Source: CBDDIP01 sp965229005 (GTDB taxonomy: Bacteria; Actinomycetota; Acidimicrobiia; Acidimicrobiales; Ilumatobacteraceae). From it: DNA of 64,000 nucleotides. Of the stretch, positions 27,305 to 35,626 are shown in pieces. The stretch is taken from assembly GCA_965229005.1 (NCBI GenBank), contig CBDDIP010000002.1, positions 744,001 through 808,000 on the forward strand. The letters are read 5' to 3'. A model generated the notes under the pieces. That model made no database searches and was not told the origin of the DNA. It saw nothing but the letters and a program-made list of their open reading frames with translations. Position 1 is the stretch's first letter. The number at the start of each line of letters is the position of its first letter. A program made the position numbers and the translations under genes.

Positions 27305-27709
27305 TCAGTTGATCGACGGGAGGTCGGCGAGGCGCGGGTCGTCGTCCTGGGTGTGCGTGCTGCCATTGCGCACGAAGCGGGTCCATGCAGTGCCGTTCCA
27401 CAGACGCTGGTCGTAGCGACCGAGCGGGTCGGCCAGCCAACGCTCGTCCGGGGTGAGCTCCTCGTCGACCAACGTGTCGTGCGCGCCCGAGCTGTTCGCG
27501 GCGCGGCGGCGCGCGGCGAGTGCTCGCTCGCGCGACACCTGCGCCTCCGGTGTCGGCGGCAGGAGCACCAGCACGAGCAACCCGAGCACGGAGAAGCACA
27601 CGCCGAGCGCCAGCCCGACGCCTGCCCGGCCGCGTTCGAAACCGATGTGGTGACCGAGCGCTCCCGCGCCGATCACTTGCGCCAGGACGATGATGCCGAT
27701 GAGTGCCAT
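27305..27709 (-). CDS. Small membrane protein with C-terminal DUF2510 domain
   Basis: 134 residues. Two N-terminal hydrophobic helices (about 3-22 and 32-50) are followed by a charged linker and the DUF2510 signature WLADPLGRYDQRLWNGTAWT near residue 90-110. DUF2510 is a short, mainly actinobacterial domain, often attached to membrane proteins, of unknown role. GGAGAGGCGGGG upstream is a plausible ribosome site. It lies 58 bp after the oxidoreductase gene on the same strand and may be co-transcribed. Confidence 0.8.
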   Translation of the reverse strand: MALIGIIVLAQVIGAGALGHHIGFERGRAGVGLALGVCFSVLGLLVLVLLPPTPEAQVSRERALAARRRAANSSGAHDTLVDEELTPDERWLADPLGRYDQRLWNGTAWTRFVRNGSTHTQDDDPRLADLPSIN

Positions 27710-27767
27710 GAGCCCCGCCTCTCCGTTGGACTGCCGCGATGCTACGCCCGCATCGGCGGCGTCCGCA

Positions 27768-30218
27768 TCAGGCGCGCAGGCGTGAACCGGTCGGGTCGTA
27801 GAGCGGGTCGGCGCGAACTTCGGCTGGCACCGTCTCGCCGAAGACCTCGACGGTCAGCGCTGTGCCCGGCGCGGCGTGCGCCACCGGGAGCCAGGCGTAT
27901 GCGATCGACGCGCCGATCGCGTAGCCGAGACCGCCGCTGCTGATGCGGCCGACGACCGCACCGTCCGCTGACTTCACGGGCTCGTTGCCGAGCGCGACCG
28001 AGCGGGCATCGGCCAGCACGAGGCAGCACAGGCGCTGCGTCACGGCATCGGGCTCGGGCAACCGCTCGGCGCCGATGAACGAGCGCTGCGGGCGCACGGC
28101 GAACCCGAGGCCCGACGAGATCGGGTCGGTCTCCGAGGTGATGTCCGAGCCCCAGGCGCGGTAGCCCTTCTCCAGCCGCAGCGAATCGATCGCCCGGTAC
28201 CCGCCGGGCACCAACCCGAACGGCGCGCCGGCGGTGATCAACGTGTCCCACAGTCGAGCCCCGAACTCGGCCGATGGGTAGAGCTCCCAGCCGAGCTCGC
28301 CGACGTACGTGACGCGCAGTGCCCAGCACGGCACGTCGCCGACGGTGATCTGGCGAGCCTGCATGTAGTTGAAGGACAGGTCGTCGGCGCACACCGACGC
28401 GAGCACGTCGCGCGCCCGCGGGCCCCAGAGCCCGTAACAGGCGAGCGACGCGGTGATGTCGCGGACCGCGACCGATCCGTCGGTCGGCAGGTGCGACGAG
28501 ATCCACGACAGGTCGTGGCGACCGAAGGCAGTGCCGGTGACGATGAGGAACCGGTCCGCGGCCAACCGGCTGACGGTGAAATCGCACTCGATGCCGCCCG
28601 TCGAATTGAGCATCGACGTGTACGTGATCGCGCCCACGGCGCGGTCGACGTTGTTGGCGCACAGGTGCTGCAGGAACGCTGCAGCACCGGGGCCGGCGAC
28701 CTCGATCTTGGCGAAGCTCGACTCGTCGAAGAGCCCGACCGCGTTGCGTGTCGCGAGGTGCTCGGTGACGATCGCCGTGCTCCAGTGCTGGCCCGCCCAG
28801 CCGCGTGGCCGAAGCGGCTCGTGCGCCGGGTCCTCGTTGCTGCGGTACCAGTTCACCCGCTCCCAACCGCTCTTCTCGCCGAGCTCGGCGTCGAGCGCGA
28901 CGTGCCGCGAGTACGCCGGCGGCACGCGCAGCGGGCGCCCCGCCTGACGCTCGTGGTTCGGGTAGACGATGTCGTAGTAGGTGCTGTACACCTCGTACGT
29001 CCGCGCCAGGCAGTAGCCACGCGACCGGTACTGCGGGCCGAAGCGGCGCACGTCCATCTTCCACAGGTCCATCGGCGGCTCGCGCCCGACGATCCACTCG
29101 GCCATCACCTTGCCGTTGCCGCCGGCGCCGGCGATGCCGTGCGCGCAGAACCCGGCGGCGACGAAGAAGCCGGCGACGTCGCTCTCACCGAGGATGAACT
29201 CACCGTCCGGCGTGAACGCCTCCGGTCCGTTGATCAGCTGGTGCACGTCGGCGTCGCCCATCGCCGGCACGAGCACCTGCGCGGCCTCGGTGAGCGGGAG
29301 GAACCGATCCCAGTCGGGGCTGAGCAACGTGTTGTTGAACGTCGGTGGGATGTTGCCGTCGAGGCACCACGGATCCGGGTCGCGCTCGTAGCCGCCCATG
29401 ATCATCCCGCCCACCTCCTCGCGGAAGTAGACGAGCCGGTCCGGGTCGCGCATCGTCGGCAGCGACGAGGGAACGGGGTCGGCACCCGCCGACGGTCGGG
29501 TGATCGCGTACTGGTGCGCCATCGGCACGATCGGCACGTTGACCCCGGCCATCCGACCGATCTCGTGGGCGTACATCCCACCCGCGTTGACGACGATGTC
29601 CGTGGCGATGTCGCCCTTGTCGGTGCGCACCCCCGTCACCCGCTTGCCGTTCGGCCCGTCGGCGACGTCGACGCCCAGCACGCGGGTCATCGTCGCGATC
29701 TCTGCGCCGCGGCTGCGCGCTCCGGCAGCAAGGGCCATCGTCAGGTCGCTCGGGTTGAGCCAGCCGTCGGTCGGCAGCCACACCGCGCCGAGCACCGGGT
29801 TCCCATCGGACGGCGACGGATCGAACCAGCCGTGGAACCGCTCGTGCGCCTCGGATGTGGAGATGAGCTCCAGCGGCAGCCCGAACGTCTGCGCCCACCC
29901 GGCCTGGCGACGCAGTTCCTCCAGGCGTTCCGGGCTCGATGCCAAACGCAACGAGCCGACCTCGTGCCAGCCGGGATCATGACCGGTCTCGGCGGCCAGG
30001 CGGCGGTACAGGTCGGCGCCGTACATCATCATCCGGGTGAGCGTCACGCTGCTGCGCAGCTGGCCGACCAGCCCGGCCGAGTGGAAGGTGGATCCGCTGG
30101 TCAGCTGGTCGCGCTCCACGAGCACGATGTCGCTCCAGCCGAGCAGCGTGAGGTGGTAGGCGATGCTCGCCCCGCCCACGCCGCCGCCGATGATGACCGC
30201 CCGAGCCGATGAACGCAC
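27768..30218 (-). CDS. FAD-dependent dehydrogenase with GcvT domains (dimethylglycine/sarcosine dehydrogenase-like)
   Basis: 816-residue two-part enzyme. The N-terminal D-amino-acid-oxidase-type half opens with a Rossmann motif (IIGGGVGGASIAYHL, residues 9-23). SGSTFHSAGL follows, where His46 matches the covalent flavin histidine of dimethylglycine dehydrogenase. The C-terminal half (from about 430) is a GcvT/aminomethyltransferase-like tetrahydrofolate domain with a GcvT C-terminal barrel. Such enzymes remove N-methyl groups from amines and hand the one-carbon unit to tetrahydrofolate. The choline-kinase-like neighbour and nearby permease suggest methylated amine use; the substrate is inferred. 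The start is GTG. Confidence 0.88.
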   Translation of the reverse strand: MRSSARAVIIGGGVGGASIAYHLTLLGWSDIVLVERDQLTSGSTFHSAGLVGQLRSSVTLTRMMMYGADLYRRLAAETGHDPGWHEVGSLRLASSPERLEELRRQAGWAQTFGLPLELISTSEAHERFHGWFDPSPSDGNPVLGAVWLPTDGWLNPSDLTMALAAGARSRGAEIATMTRVLGVDVADGPNGKRVTGVRTDKGDIATDIVVNAGGMYAHEIGRMAGVNVPIVPMAHQYAITRPSAGADPVPSSLPTMRDPDRLVYFREEVGGMIMGGYERDPDPWCLDGNIPPTFNNTLLSPDWDRFLPLTEAAQVLVPAMGDADVHQLINGPEAFTPDGEFILGESDVAGFFVAAGFCAHGIAGAGGNGKVMAEWIVGREPPMDLWKMDVRRFGPQYRSRGYCLARTYEVYSTYYDIVYPNHERQAGRPLRVPPAYSRHVALDAELGEKSGWERVNWYRSNEDPAHEPLRPRGWAGQHWSTAIVTEHLATRNAVGLFDESSFAKIEVAGPGAAAFLQHLCANNVDRAVGAITYTSMLNSTGGIECDFTVSRLAADRFLIVTGTAFGRHDLSWISSHLPTDGSVAVRDITASLACYGLWGPRARDVLASVCADDLSFNYMQARQITVGDVPCWALRVTYVGELGWELYPSAEFGARLWDTLITAGAPFGLVPGGYRAIDSLRLEKGYRAWGSDITSETDPISSGLGFAVRPQRSFIGAERLPEPDAVTQRLCCLVLADARSVALGNEPVKSADGAVVGRISSGGLGYAIGASIAYAWLPVAHAAPGTALTVEVFGETVPAEVRADPLYDPTGSRLRA

Positions 30219-30245
30219 GGCGGGGACAGTAATCGTCAGATGACC

Positions 30246-30302
30246 GGAGTTCGGGTGAGCGAGCGCGGCGAGCGAACACGGCAGGCGAGCACAGCGAGCA
30301 CC
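30246..30302 (+). repeat. Dispersed intergenic repeat, copy 2
   Basis: A 57-bp copy beginning GGAGTTCGGGTGAGCGAG, with core GCGAACACGGCAGGCGAGC and ending ACAGCGAGCACC. It fills most of the 94-bp gap between the oxidoreductase and phosphotransferase genes. Confidence 0.75.
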
Positions 30303-30312
30303 GGGATGACGG

Positions 30313-31221
30313 CTACGCGATTGGCTTGGCGGCGGCGGTCAGCCAGCGTTCGAAGTCGGGCTGGTTGGCCAGCCGCTCGCAATTGCGCAGGCGCTCGTCG
30401 GCGTACCCGACGAAGTCGGTGTCGAGCGTGCTGATGGCCTGCTGGACCACTGCCCACATGCCTTCGCGGAACTCGCTCATCATCTTCATCAGCTGCAAGC
30501 GGGCGAAGGCGCTCTCGGAGATCACCCCGAAGTACAACCACAGCAGCCGGCGCTCGTTGGCCACGTCGAGCCCGGCGTTGACCGCGAGGTTGCCGAGGTC
30601 GAAGAACACGTCGTTCATCCCGGCGTACTCGAAGTCGAGCAACCACACCTGGTCCTCGCCGAACAGCACGTTGGCGGGCAGGAGGTCGTTGTGACACGGC
30701 ACGGGCGGCAGCGGCGCCTTGGCGAAGGCCGCTTCGATGCGCCGGCTCTGCTGGTGCAGCCGTTCGTACGCCGGCGGGGCGATCACCTGGTGAGCCGAGG
30801 CGTCGCGGGCATGCCACTCGACGACCCGGTGGATCGGGAAGCTGCCCTTGACCGAACCGCTGCGATGGAACCGCTTGAGGAGCGCGACGACGTCTTCGAG
30901 GCGTTCGGCGAAGTGGTCGCCCTCCAGGTGGATGCCAGGCACGAGCTCGGTGATCAGGGTGCCGACACCGGGCAGACGGCCGAGCACCGGCGGGCCAATG
31001 CCCAGCTCAGCGGCCCTGGCAGCGGCCTCGGCCTCGTTGGCGCGGTCGATCCCGAGCAGCTCGGTGCGCTCGCCCGGAACGCGCACGACGTACTCGACAT
31101 CGTCGGCGGTGATGACGTAGTTGCGGTTGGTGATCCCACCCGGCAGCGGTCGGATGGCGACGCGCAGACCGAACCATTGCGGCACCTCGGCCACCAAGGT
31201 CGCGATGTCTGCCCTCGTCAC
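30313..31221 (-). CDS. Choline/ethanolamine kinase-like phosphotransferase
   Basis: 302-residue kinase-like protein of the aminoglycoside phosphotransferase/choline kinase family. The catalytic loop is CHNDLLPANVLF (His-x-Asp with a distal Asn) and the metal site is LLDFEYAGMND. The N-lobe has RPLPGGITNRNY, typical of the choline/LicA branch. The GTG at 31221 is taken as start; longer frames run into the divergent kinase. It is downstream on the reverse strand from a divergent FGGY kinase with a 75-bp shared promoter region. It probably phosphorylates an amino alcohol or related small molecule. Confidence 0.85.
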   Translation of the reverse strand: MTRADIATLVAEVPQWFGLRVAIRPLPGGITNRNYVITADDVEYVVRVPGERTELLGIDRANEAEAAARAAELGIGPPVLGRLPGVGTLITELVPGIHLEGDHFAERLEDVVALLKRFHRSGSVKGSFPIHRVVEWHARDASAHQVIAPPAYERLHQQSRRIEAAFAKAPLPPVPCHNDLLPANVLFGEDQVWLLDFEYAGMNDVFFDLGNLAVNAGLDVANERRLLWLYFGVISESAFARLQLMKMMSEFREGMWAVVQQAISTLDTDFVGYADERLRNCERLANQPDFERWLTAAAKPIA

Positions 31222-31296
31222 GAATGAATGGTGTAGCACGGTCGAGGTGGTCGAACGGCGCTTGCTTCGACACGCCTGAGCTGGCACCCTCGCCGG

Positions 31297-32811
31297 ATGG
31301 CCCCTGCAACTGACCGTTCGGACGGCTGCGTCCTCGCCATCGATCTCGGCACCGGCGGCCCGAAAGTGGCCGTCGTGGACCGCCGCGGCTCGACGTTGGT
31401 GTGGCGCAACGAGCGCGTCGACACCATCCTCTTGCCGGGCGGCGGCGCCGAGCAGTCGCCGGTGCAGATGTGGTCGGCGATCGTCGCCGCCACCCGCGCC
31501 GCGCTCGCCGCGCTGAGGCCGTGCCCGCCGATCCTGGCCGTGGCGGTCACCAGCCAGTACATGAGCACCGTCCCGGTCGCCGCCGACGGCACGCCGACCG
31601 GCCCGTCGATCCTGTGGATGGACACGCGCGGCGCGGCCCACAACCTGACGTTGCTCACCGACGAGAGCTTCATGCTGTTCCTCGAACGGCACGGGCTGAT
31701 CCCGCTGCCGAGTGGCAACGACAACGTCGCCCACGTGCACGTCCTGCGCGAGCACCACCCCGACGCCTACGCCGCGGCGGCAGCGTTCGTCGAGCCGATG
31801 GACTACGTCAACGCCCGCCTCACCGGCCGCCTCTGCGCCACCCAATCGACCGTCTTCGGGCAGCTGGTCTGCGACAACCGCACCTGGGGAACCACCGAGT
31901 ACGACCCCGACCTGGTCGCCGCCACCGGGCTCGACCCCGACCGGCTGGCTCCGTTGGTGCCGCTGAACGGGTTCATCGGAGAGGTCACCGGCGCCGCAGC
32001 CGCCGAGCTCGGCATCCCGGCCGGCACACCGGTCGGCTCCGGCACGATCGACTCGATCACCTCGGCGATCGGCGCCGGTGCCCTCGGGCCCGATGCCGGA
32101 TCGGTGATCATCGGCACCACCGCGGTGATGGTCAGCCACATCCACGAGCACCGAGGCGACATCGCCGCCGGCGTGCTCGCCGTGCCCAGCCCGCTCCCCA
32201 ACGCGTACTACGTGATGGCCGAGAACGGCATCGGCGGCCGAGCCCTCGAGTGGGCGATGCGGCTGTTCGGCTACGGCACCGACGTCGAGCGGGCACTCGC
32301 CGACGCCTCGTCGACCGCTGCGGGCGCCGACGGGATGCGGTTCCTGCCCTGGCTCCTCGGCAGCATCGCCCCGAGCCCGAACGACGACGTGCGCGCCGCG
32401 TTCACCGGGATGACGCTCGAGCACGAGGGCCGCCACGCGATGCGCGCCGTGATCGAAGGGGTGTCGCTGAACCTGGCCTGGTTGCTTCCCGCGGTCGAGG
32501 CGTTCGTCGGCAACCCGTTCCCGTTCCTGCGCTTCGGCGGAGGTGGCGCGCAGAGCGACCTGTGGGCGCAGGTCCTGGCCGACGCGCTGGACCGTCCGGT
32601 GCACCAACTGGCCGACCCCCGGGCCACGAACGCCCGCGGCGCGGCCTTCCTGGCCTTGGCCGATCTCGGCCTGATCGACATCGCCGAGACCCCGGCGCTG
32701 CTGCAGGTCGCCGCCGTCCGCGAGCCCATGCCGGAGCGGCGCGCTGCCATGGATCGGGCGCTCGCCGCCCTCGTGGCCCTGCACCCGACGCTCGCCCAGA
32801 CCGCAGGGTGA
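31297..32811 (+). CDS. FGGY-family carbohydrate kinase
   Basis: 504-residue sugar/polyol kinase. The N-terminal phosphate-binding strand is LAIDLGTGGPKVAVVD and a second conserved block is SILWMDTRGAAHN. The C-terminal ATP domain has FLRFGGGGAQSDLWAQVLAD. Overall it is nearest in style to xylulokinase-like members, but substrate assignment within FGGY is unreliable by eye. CACCCT lies six bases before the ATG, which fits a leaderless start. The next gene downstream is nuoA of the second complex I operon, after a 62-bp gap with its own promoter-like boxes. Confidence 0.85.
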   Translation: MAPATDRSDGCVLAIDLGTGGPKVAVVDRRGSTLVWRNERVDTILLPGGGAEQSPVQMWSAIVAATRAALAALRPCPPILAVAVTSQYMSTVPVAADGTPTGPSILWMDTRGAAHNLTLLTDESFMLFLERHGLIPLPSGNDNVAHVHVLREHHPDAYAAAAAFVEPMDYVNARLTGRLCATQSTVFGQLVCDNRTWGTTEYDPDLVAATGLDPDRLAPLVPLNGFIGEVTGAAAAELGIPAGTPVGSGTIDSITSAIGAGALGPDAGSVIIGTTAVMVSHIHEHRGDIAAGVLAVPSPLPNAYYVMAENGIGGRALEWAMRLFGYGTDVERALADASSTAAGADGMRFLPWLLGSIAPSPNDDVRAAFTGMTLEHEGRHAMRAVIEGVSLNLAWLLPAVEAFVGNPFPFLRFGGGGAQSDLWAQVLADALDRPVHQLADPRATNARGAAFLALADLGLIDIAETPALLQVAAVREPMPERRAAMDRALAALVALHPTLAQTAG

Positions 32812-32833
32812 TCACGGAGATGCAGCTCAGAGT

Positions 32834-32873
32834 TTGTGAGCCGATTCTCGTGCCGTAGTAGCGTCGGTCCACG
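32834..32873 (+). promoter_or_regulatory. Putative promoter of the second nuo operon
   Basis: TTGTGA at 32834-32839 is a possible -35. TAGTAG at 32856-32861 (16-bp spacer) or TAGCGT at 32859-32864 is a possible -10. Transcription would start within a few bases of the nuoA ATG at 32874, and no Shine-Dalgarno sequence is seen, so the operon probably has a leaderless or very short leader. Confidence 0.45.
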
Positions 32874-33239
32874 ATGTCCAACTTCCTGCGCGACTACCTC
32901 AACGTGGTCTGGTTCGGGGCAATTGCTCTGTTGCTCGCCGGTCTGCTGTTGGGCATCTCGGCCCTGGTCCGCCCGAACAAGCCGAACGCACAGAAGTTGA
33001 TGGCCTACGAGAGCGGCGTCGATCCCATCGGCGACGGCTGGTCGCAGAGCCAGATCCGCTACTACATCTTCGCCCTCCTCTTCGTCGTGTTCGACGTCGA
33101 GGCCGTGTTCATCTTCCCGTGGGCCACTCGACTCGAGGCCTACGGCGGCTTCGGCCTCGTCGAGATGGGCATCTTCGTCTTCGTCCTGCTCCTTGGCCTC
33201 GTGTACGCGTGGCGCAAGGGCGTCCTGCGCTGGGTCTGA
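32874..33239 (+). CDS. nuoA: NADH-quinone oxidoreductase subunit A (cluster 2)
   Basis: 121-residue three-helix subunit, the usual length. The loop reads YESGVDPIGDGWSQSQIRYY, so the cysteine found in cluster 1 and in mitochondrial ND3 (YECG) is serine here. FVVFDVEAVFIFPWA is typical. First gene of the second complex I operon, five bases before nuoB. Confidence 0.95.
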   Translation: MSNFLRDYLNVVWFGAIALLLAGLLLGISALVRPNKPNAQKLMAYESGVDPIGDGWSQSQIRYYIFALLFVVFDVEAVFIFPWATRLEAYGGFGLVEMGIFVFVLLLGLVYAWRKGVLRWV

Positions 33240-33244
33240 TCACC

Positions 33245-33790
33245 ATGGGTCTTGTCGACAAAGGGCGCATGCCCAAACCGCTCACGTCGCTGTTCAACCT
33301 CGGCCGTTCGTACAGCCTGTGGGTGTACCAGTGGGGGCTCGCCTGCTGCGCCATCGAGATGGGTGCTGCGTTCGCCAGCCCGCGCTACGACGTGATGCGC
33401 CTCGGCGTCATCCCGCTGCCGGCCAGCCCGCGCCAGGCCGACCTCGTCGTCGTGTCCGGCACGGTCACCGACAAGATGGCCCCGGCCATCCGCCGCCTCT
33501 ACGAGCAGATGCCCGAGCCGAAGTACGTCATCAGCATGGGCTCGTGCGCCAACTGCGGCGGCCCGTACTGGGACAGCTACTCGGTCACCAAGGGCGTCGA
33601 CCAGATCATCCCGGTCGACATCTACGTGCCCGGCTGCCCGCCTCGCCCGGAGGCCCTGCTGGAAGGCATCGTCCTGCTGCAGCAGCGGATCAAGAACGAG
33701 GACATGGGCGCCCGGTGGCGTGGCGAGGGCACCAAGCCGATGGCCCAGAAGCACGAGCCCATCGTCGTAGGCGGTGGTCCGATTGAGTGA
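33245..33790 (+). CDS. nuoB: NADH-quinone oxidoreductase subunit B (cluster 2)
   Basis: 181-residue carrier of cluster N2. Ligands lie in GLACCAIEMG, GSCANCGGP and VPGCPPRPE; the middle motif has an extra cysteine compared with cluster 1. The ATG at 33245 (MGLVDKGRMPK) is chosen over an in-frame GTG at 33119 that would overlap nuoA. The end overlaps the start of nuoC. Confidence 0.96.
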   Translation: MGLVDKGRMPKPLTSLFNLGRSYSLWVYQWGLACCAIEMGAAFASPRYDVMRLGVIPLPASPRQADLVVVSGTVTDKMAPAIRRLYEQMPEPKYVISMGSCANCGGPYWDSYSVTKGVDQIIPVDIYVPGCPPRPEALLEGIVLLQQRIKNEDMGARWRGEGTKPMAQKHEPIVVGGGPIE

Positions 33791-34457
33791 CACGCCGACC
33801 ACCGAGACGACGCCCGAAACACCGGCGCTGCCCGGCGACGGACTGCGCGAAGGCATCGTCCGGCGCATGCGCGAGGCGCTGGGCGAGGGCCTCGTCGACA
33901 GCCTGGTCAAGCCCGGCGACGACGTCTGGCTGCGCGTCAGCGCATCCTCGTGGCGCGCCGCCGGCATCGCCCTGCGCGACGTGATCGGTTGCGAGTACTT
34001 CTGCTTCCTGTCGGCCATCGACTGGATGCCGAGCCCGTACGGCCGCGGTGAGGACGACCCGACAGCGCCGCCGCCTGAACGCAGCACCGAGATCGTCCAG
34101 GGCTACACCGGTGGGGCGACGCGCATGCAGGTGTTCGCTCGCGTCACCAACATCAAGGAGCACTTCGGTGTCACGGTGAAGGCCGACGTGCCCGATGACG
34201 ATCTCGTCGTCGAGTCGTGGATCCCGGCATACGCCGGCGCCAACTGGCACGAGCGCGAAGCTCACGAGATGTTCGGCATCTCGTTCGCCGGTCACCCCGA
34301 CCTGCGCAACATGTACCTGCCCACCGACTTCGAGGGCCACCCGCTGCGCAAGGACTTCCCGCTGCTGGCCCGCATGGTCAAGCCGTGGCCGGGCATCGTC
34401 GACGTCGAGCCGTTGCCCGGTGGCGACGAGGACGAGGGCGAGGAGGCCGCGACATGA
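33783..34457 (+). CDS. nuoC: NADH-quinone oxidoreductase subunit C (cluster 2)
   Basis: 224-residue 30-kDa-type subunit with AHEMFGISFAGHPDL and EGHPLRKDF. I place the start at TTG 33783 (MSDTPTTE), overlapping the nuoB stop like the TTG start of nuoE, with GGCGGTGG upstream. A GTG at 33774 is the alternative and adds three residues. It overlaps nuoD by four bases. The C-terminal tail is acidic (GDEDEGEE). Confidence 0.93.
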   Translation: MSDTPTTETTPETPALPGDGLREGIVRRMREALGEGLVDSLVKPGDDVWLRVSASSWRAAGIALRDVIGCEYFCFLSAIDWMPSPYGRGEDDPTAPPPERSTEIVQGYTGGATRMQVFARVTNIKEHFGVTVKADVPDDDLVVESWIPAYAGANWHEREAHEMFGISFAGHPDLRNMYLPTDFEGHPLRKDFPLLARMVKPWPGIVDVEPLPGGDEDEGEEAAT

Positions 34458-35626
34458 CCGACATTGCTGACCGTCAGAAGCTGGCCTACATCGCCGCCCA
34501 GGCCGCCGACGCGCGCCTCAACGTGGAGCTCGAGACCGAGGGCATGACCCTCAACATCGGCCCGCAGCACCCGGCCACGCACGGCACGTTGCGCATCATC
34601 GTCCGCCTCGACGGCGAGCAGGTCGTGTGGGCCGAGCCGTCGGCCGGCTACATGCACCGCGGCTACGAGAAGCTCACCGAGGTGCGCACCTTCCCGCAGG
34701 TGACCACGCTGATCAACCGCATCGACTGGCTGGGCAGCTTCGCCAACGAGGTCCCGTTCATCCTGGCCACCGAAAAGCTGATGGACATCGAGGCGCCGCC
34801 GCGCGCGCAGTTCATCCGCACGATCCTGTTCGAGCTCAGCCGCATCGCCAACGTCGGCCTGTTCCTCGGCGACCTCGGCGTGCAGCTCGGTGCGGTCACC
34901 CCGGTGTTCCTCGCCTTCCGCGATCGCGAGTACGTGCTCAACCTGATCGAGGCCGCCACCGGCGGTCGCTTCCACCCCAACTTCGACCGCATCGGTGGCC
35001 TCAAGGACGACCTGCCCAAGGGCTGGATCGACGAGACCAAGGGCGTGATGAAGAAGCTGCGCAACTTCTGCGACGAGATGGAAGACCTGCTGTTCGGCAA
35101 CGAGATCTTCCAGGCCCGCCTGCGCGGCATCGGCGTCATCCCGCGTGAAGTGGCGCTGCAGTACGGCCTGTCCGGCGCCAACCTGCGCGCCAGCGGCGTC
35201 GACTGGGACCTGCGCCGCGACCAGCAGCTGCCGATGGCGTGGGACAAGGCCGACTGGAAGGTGTGGACGCACCCAGACGGCGACAGCTTCGCCCGCTGCT
35301 GGATCCGCCTGCAGGAGACGCGCGAGAGCACGAAGATCGTCGATCAGCTCCTCGACCAGATCCCGGCCGGCCCGGTGATGGCCAAGGTGCCGCGCATCAT
35401 CAAGGTGCCCGAAGGCGAAGCGTGGGTGAGCACGGAGAACCCGCTCGGCGAGATGGGCTACTACGTCGTCAGCAAGGGCGACCTCGGCCCGTTCCGGGTG
35501 AAGATCCGCTCGGCCAGCTTCAACAACGTGTCCATCGTCCCGTGGGTGCTGCGCGGCGTCTTCGTGCCCGACGTCATCAGCATCCTCGCCTCGCTCTACT
35601 TCATCCTGGGTGACATCGATCGATGA
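34454..35626 (+). CDS. nuoD: NADH-quinone oxidoreductase subunit D (cluster 2) with conserved methylatable arginine
   Basis: 390-residue 49-kDa-type subunit lining the quinone pocket. It has GPQHPATHGTLRI and lacks the long N-terminal extension of the cluster 1 protein. In GYMHRGYEK the Arg69 (codon at 34658) matches the arginine of mitochondrial NDUFS2 that is symmetrically dimethylated by NDUFAF7 (LLHRGTEK in human); NuoD1 has Thr. A gene for an NDUFAF7/MidA homologue ends the same operon. The C-terminal end is FILGDIDR. Start and stop overlap neighbours. Confidence 0.97.
   Translation: MTDIADRQKLAYIAAQAADARLNVELETEGMTLNIGPQHPATHGTLRIIVRLDGEQVVWAEPSAGYMHRGYEKLTEVRTFPQVTTLINRIDWLGSFANEVPFILATEKLMDIEAPPRAQFIRTILFELSRIANVGLFLGDLGVQLGAVTPVFLAFRDREYVLNLIEAATGGRFHPNFDRIGGLKDDLPKGWIDETKGVMKKLRNFCDEMEDLLFGNEIFQARLRGIGVIPREVALQYGLSGANLRASGVDWDLRRDQQLPMAWDKADWKVWTHPDGDSFARCWIRLQETRESTKIVDQLLDQIPAGPVMAKVPRIIKVPEGEAWVSTENPLGEMGYYVVSKGDLGPFRVKIRSASFNNVSIVPWVLRGVFVPDVISILASLYFILGDIDR

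Noticed and set aside
30313..32784. Single 823-codon reverse gene covering the phosphotransferase and FGGY region
   Set aside because: The first ~520 codons are antisense to the FGGY kinase and only the last 302 codons show kinase motifs.
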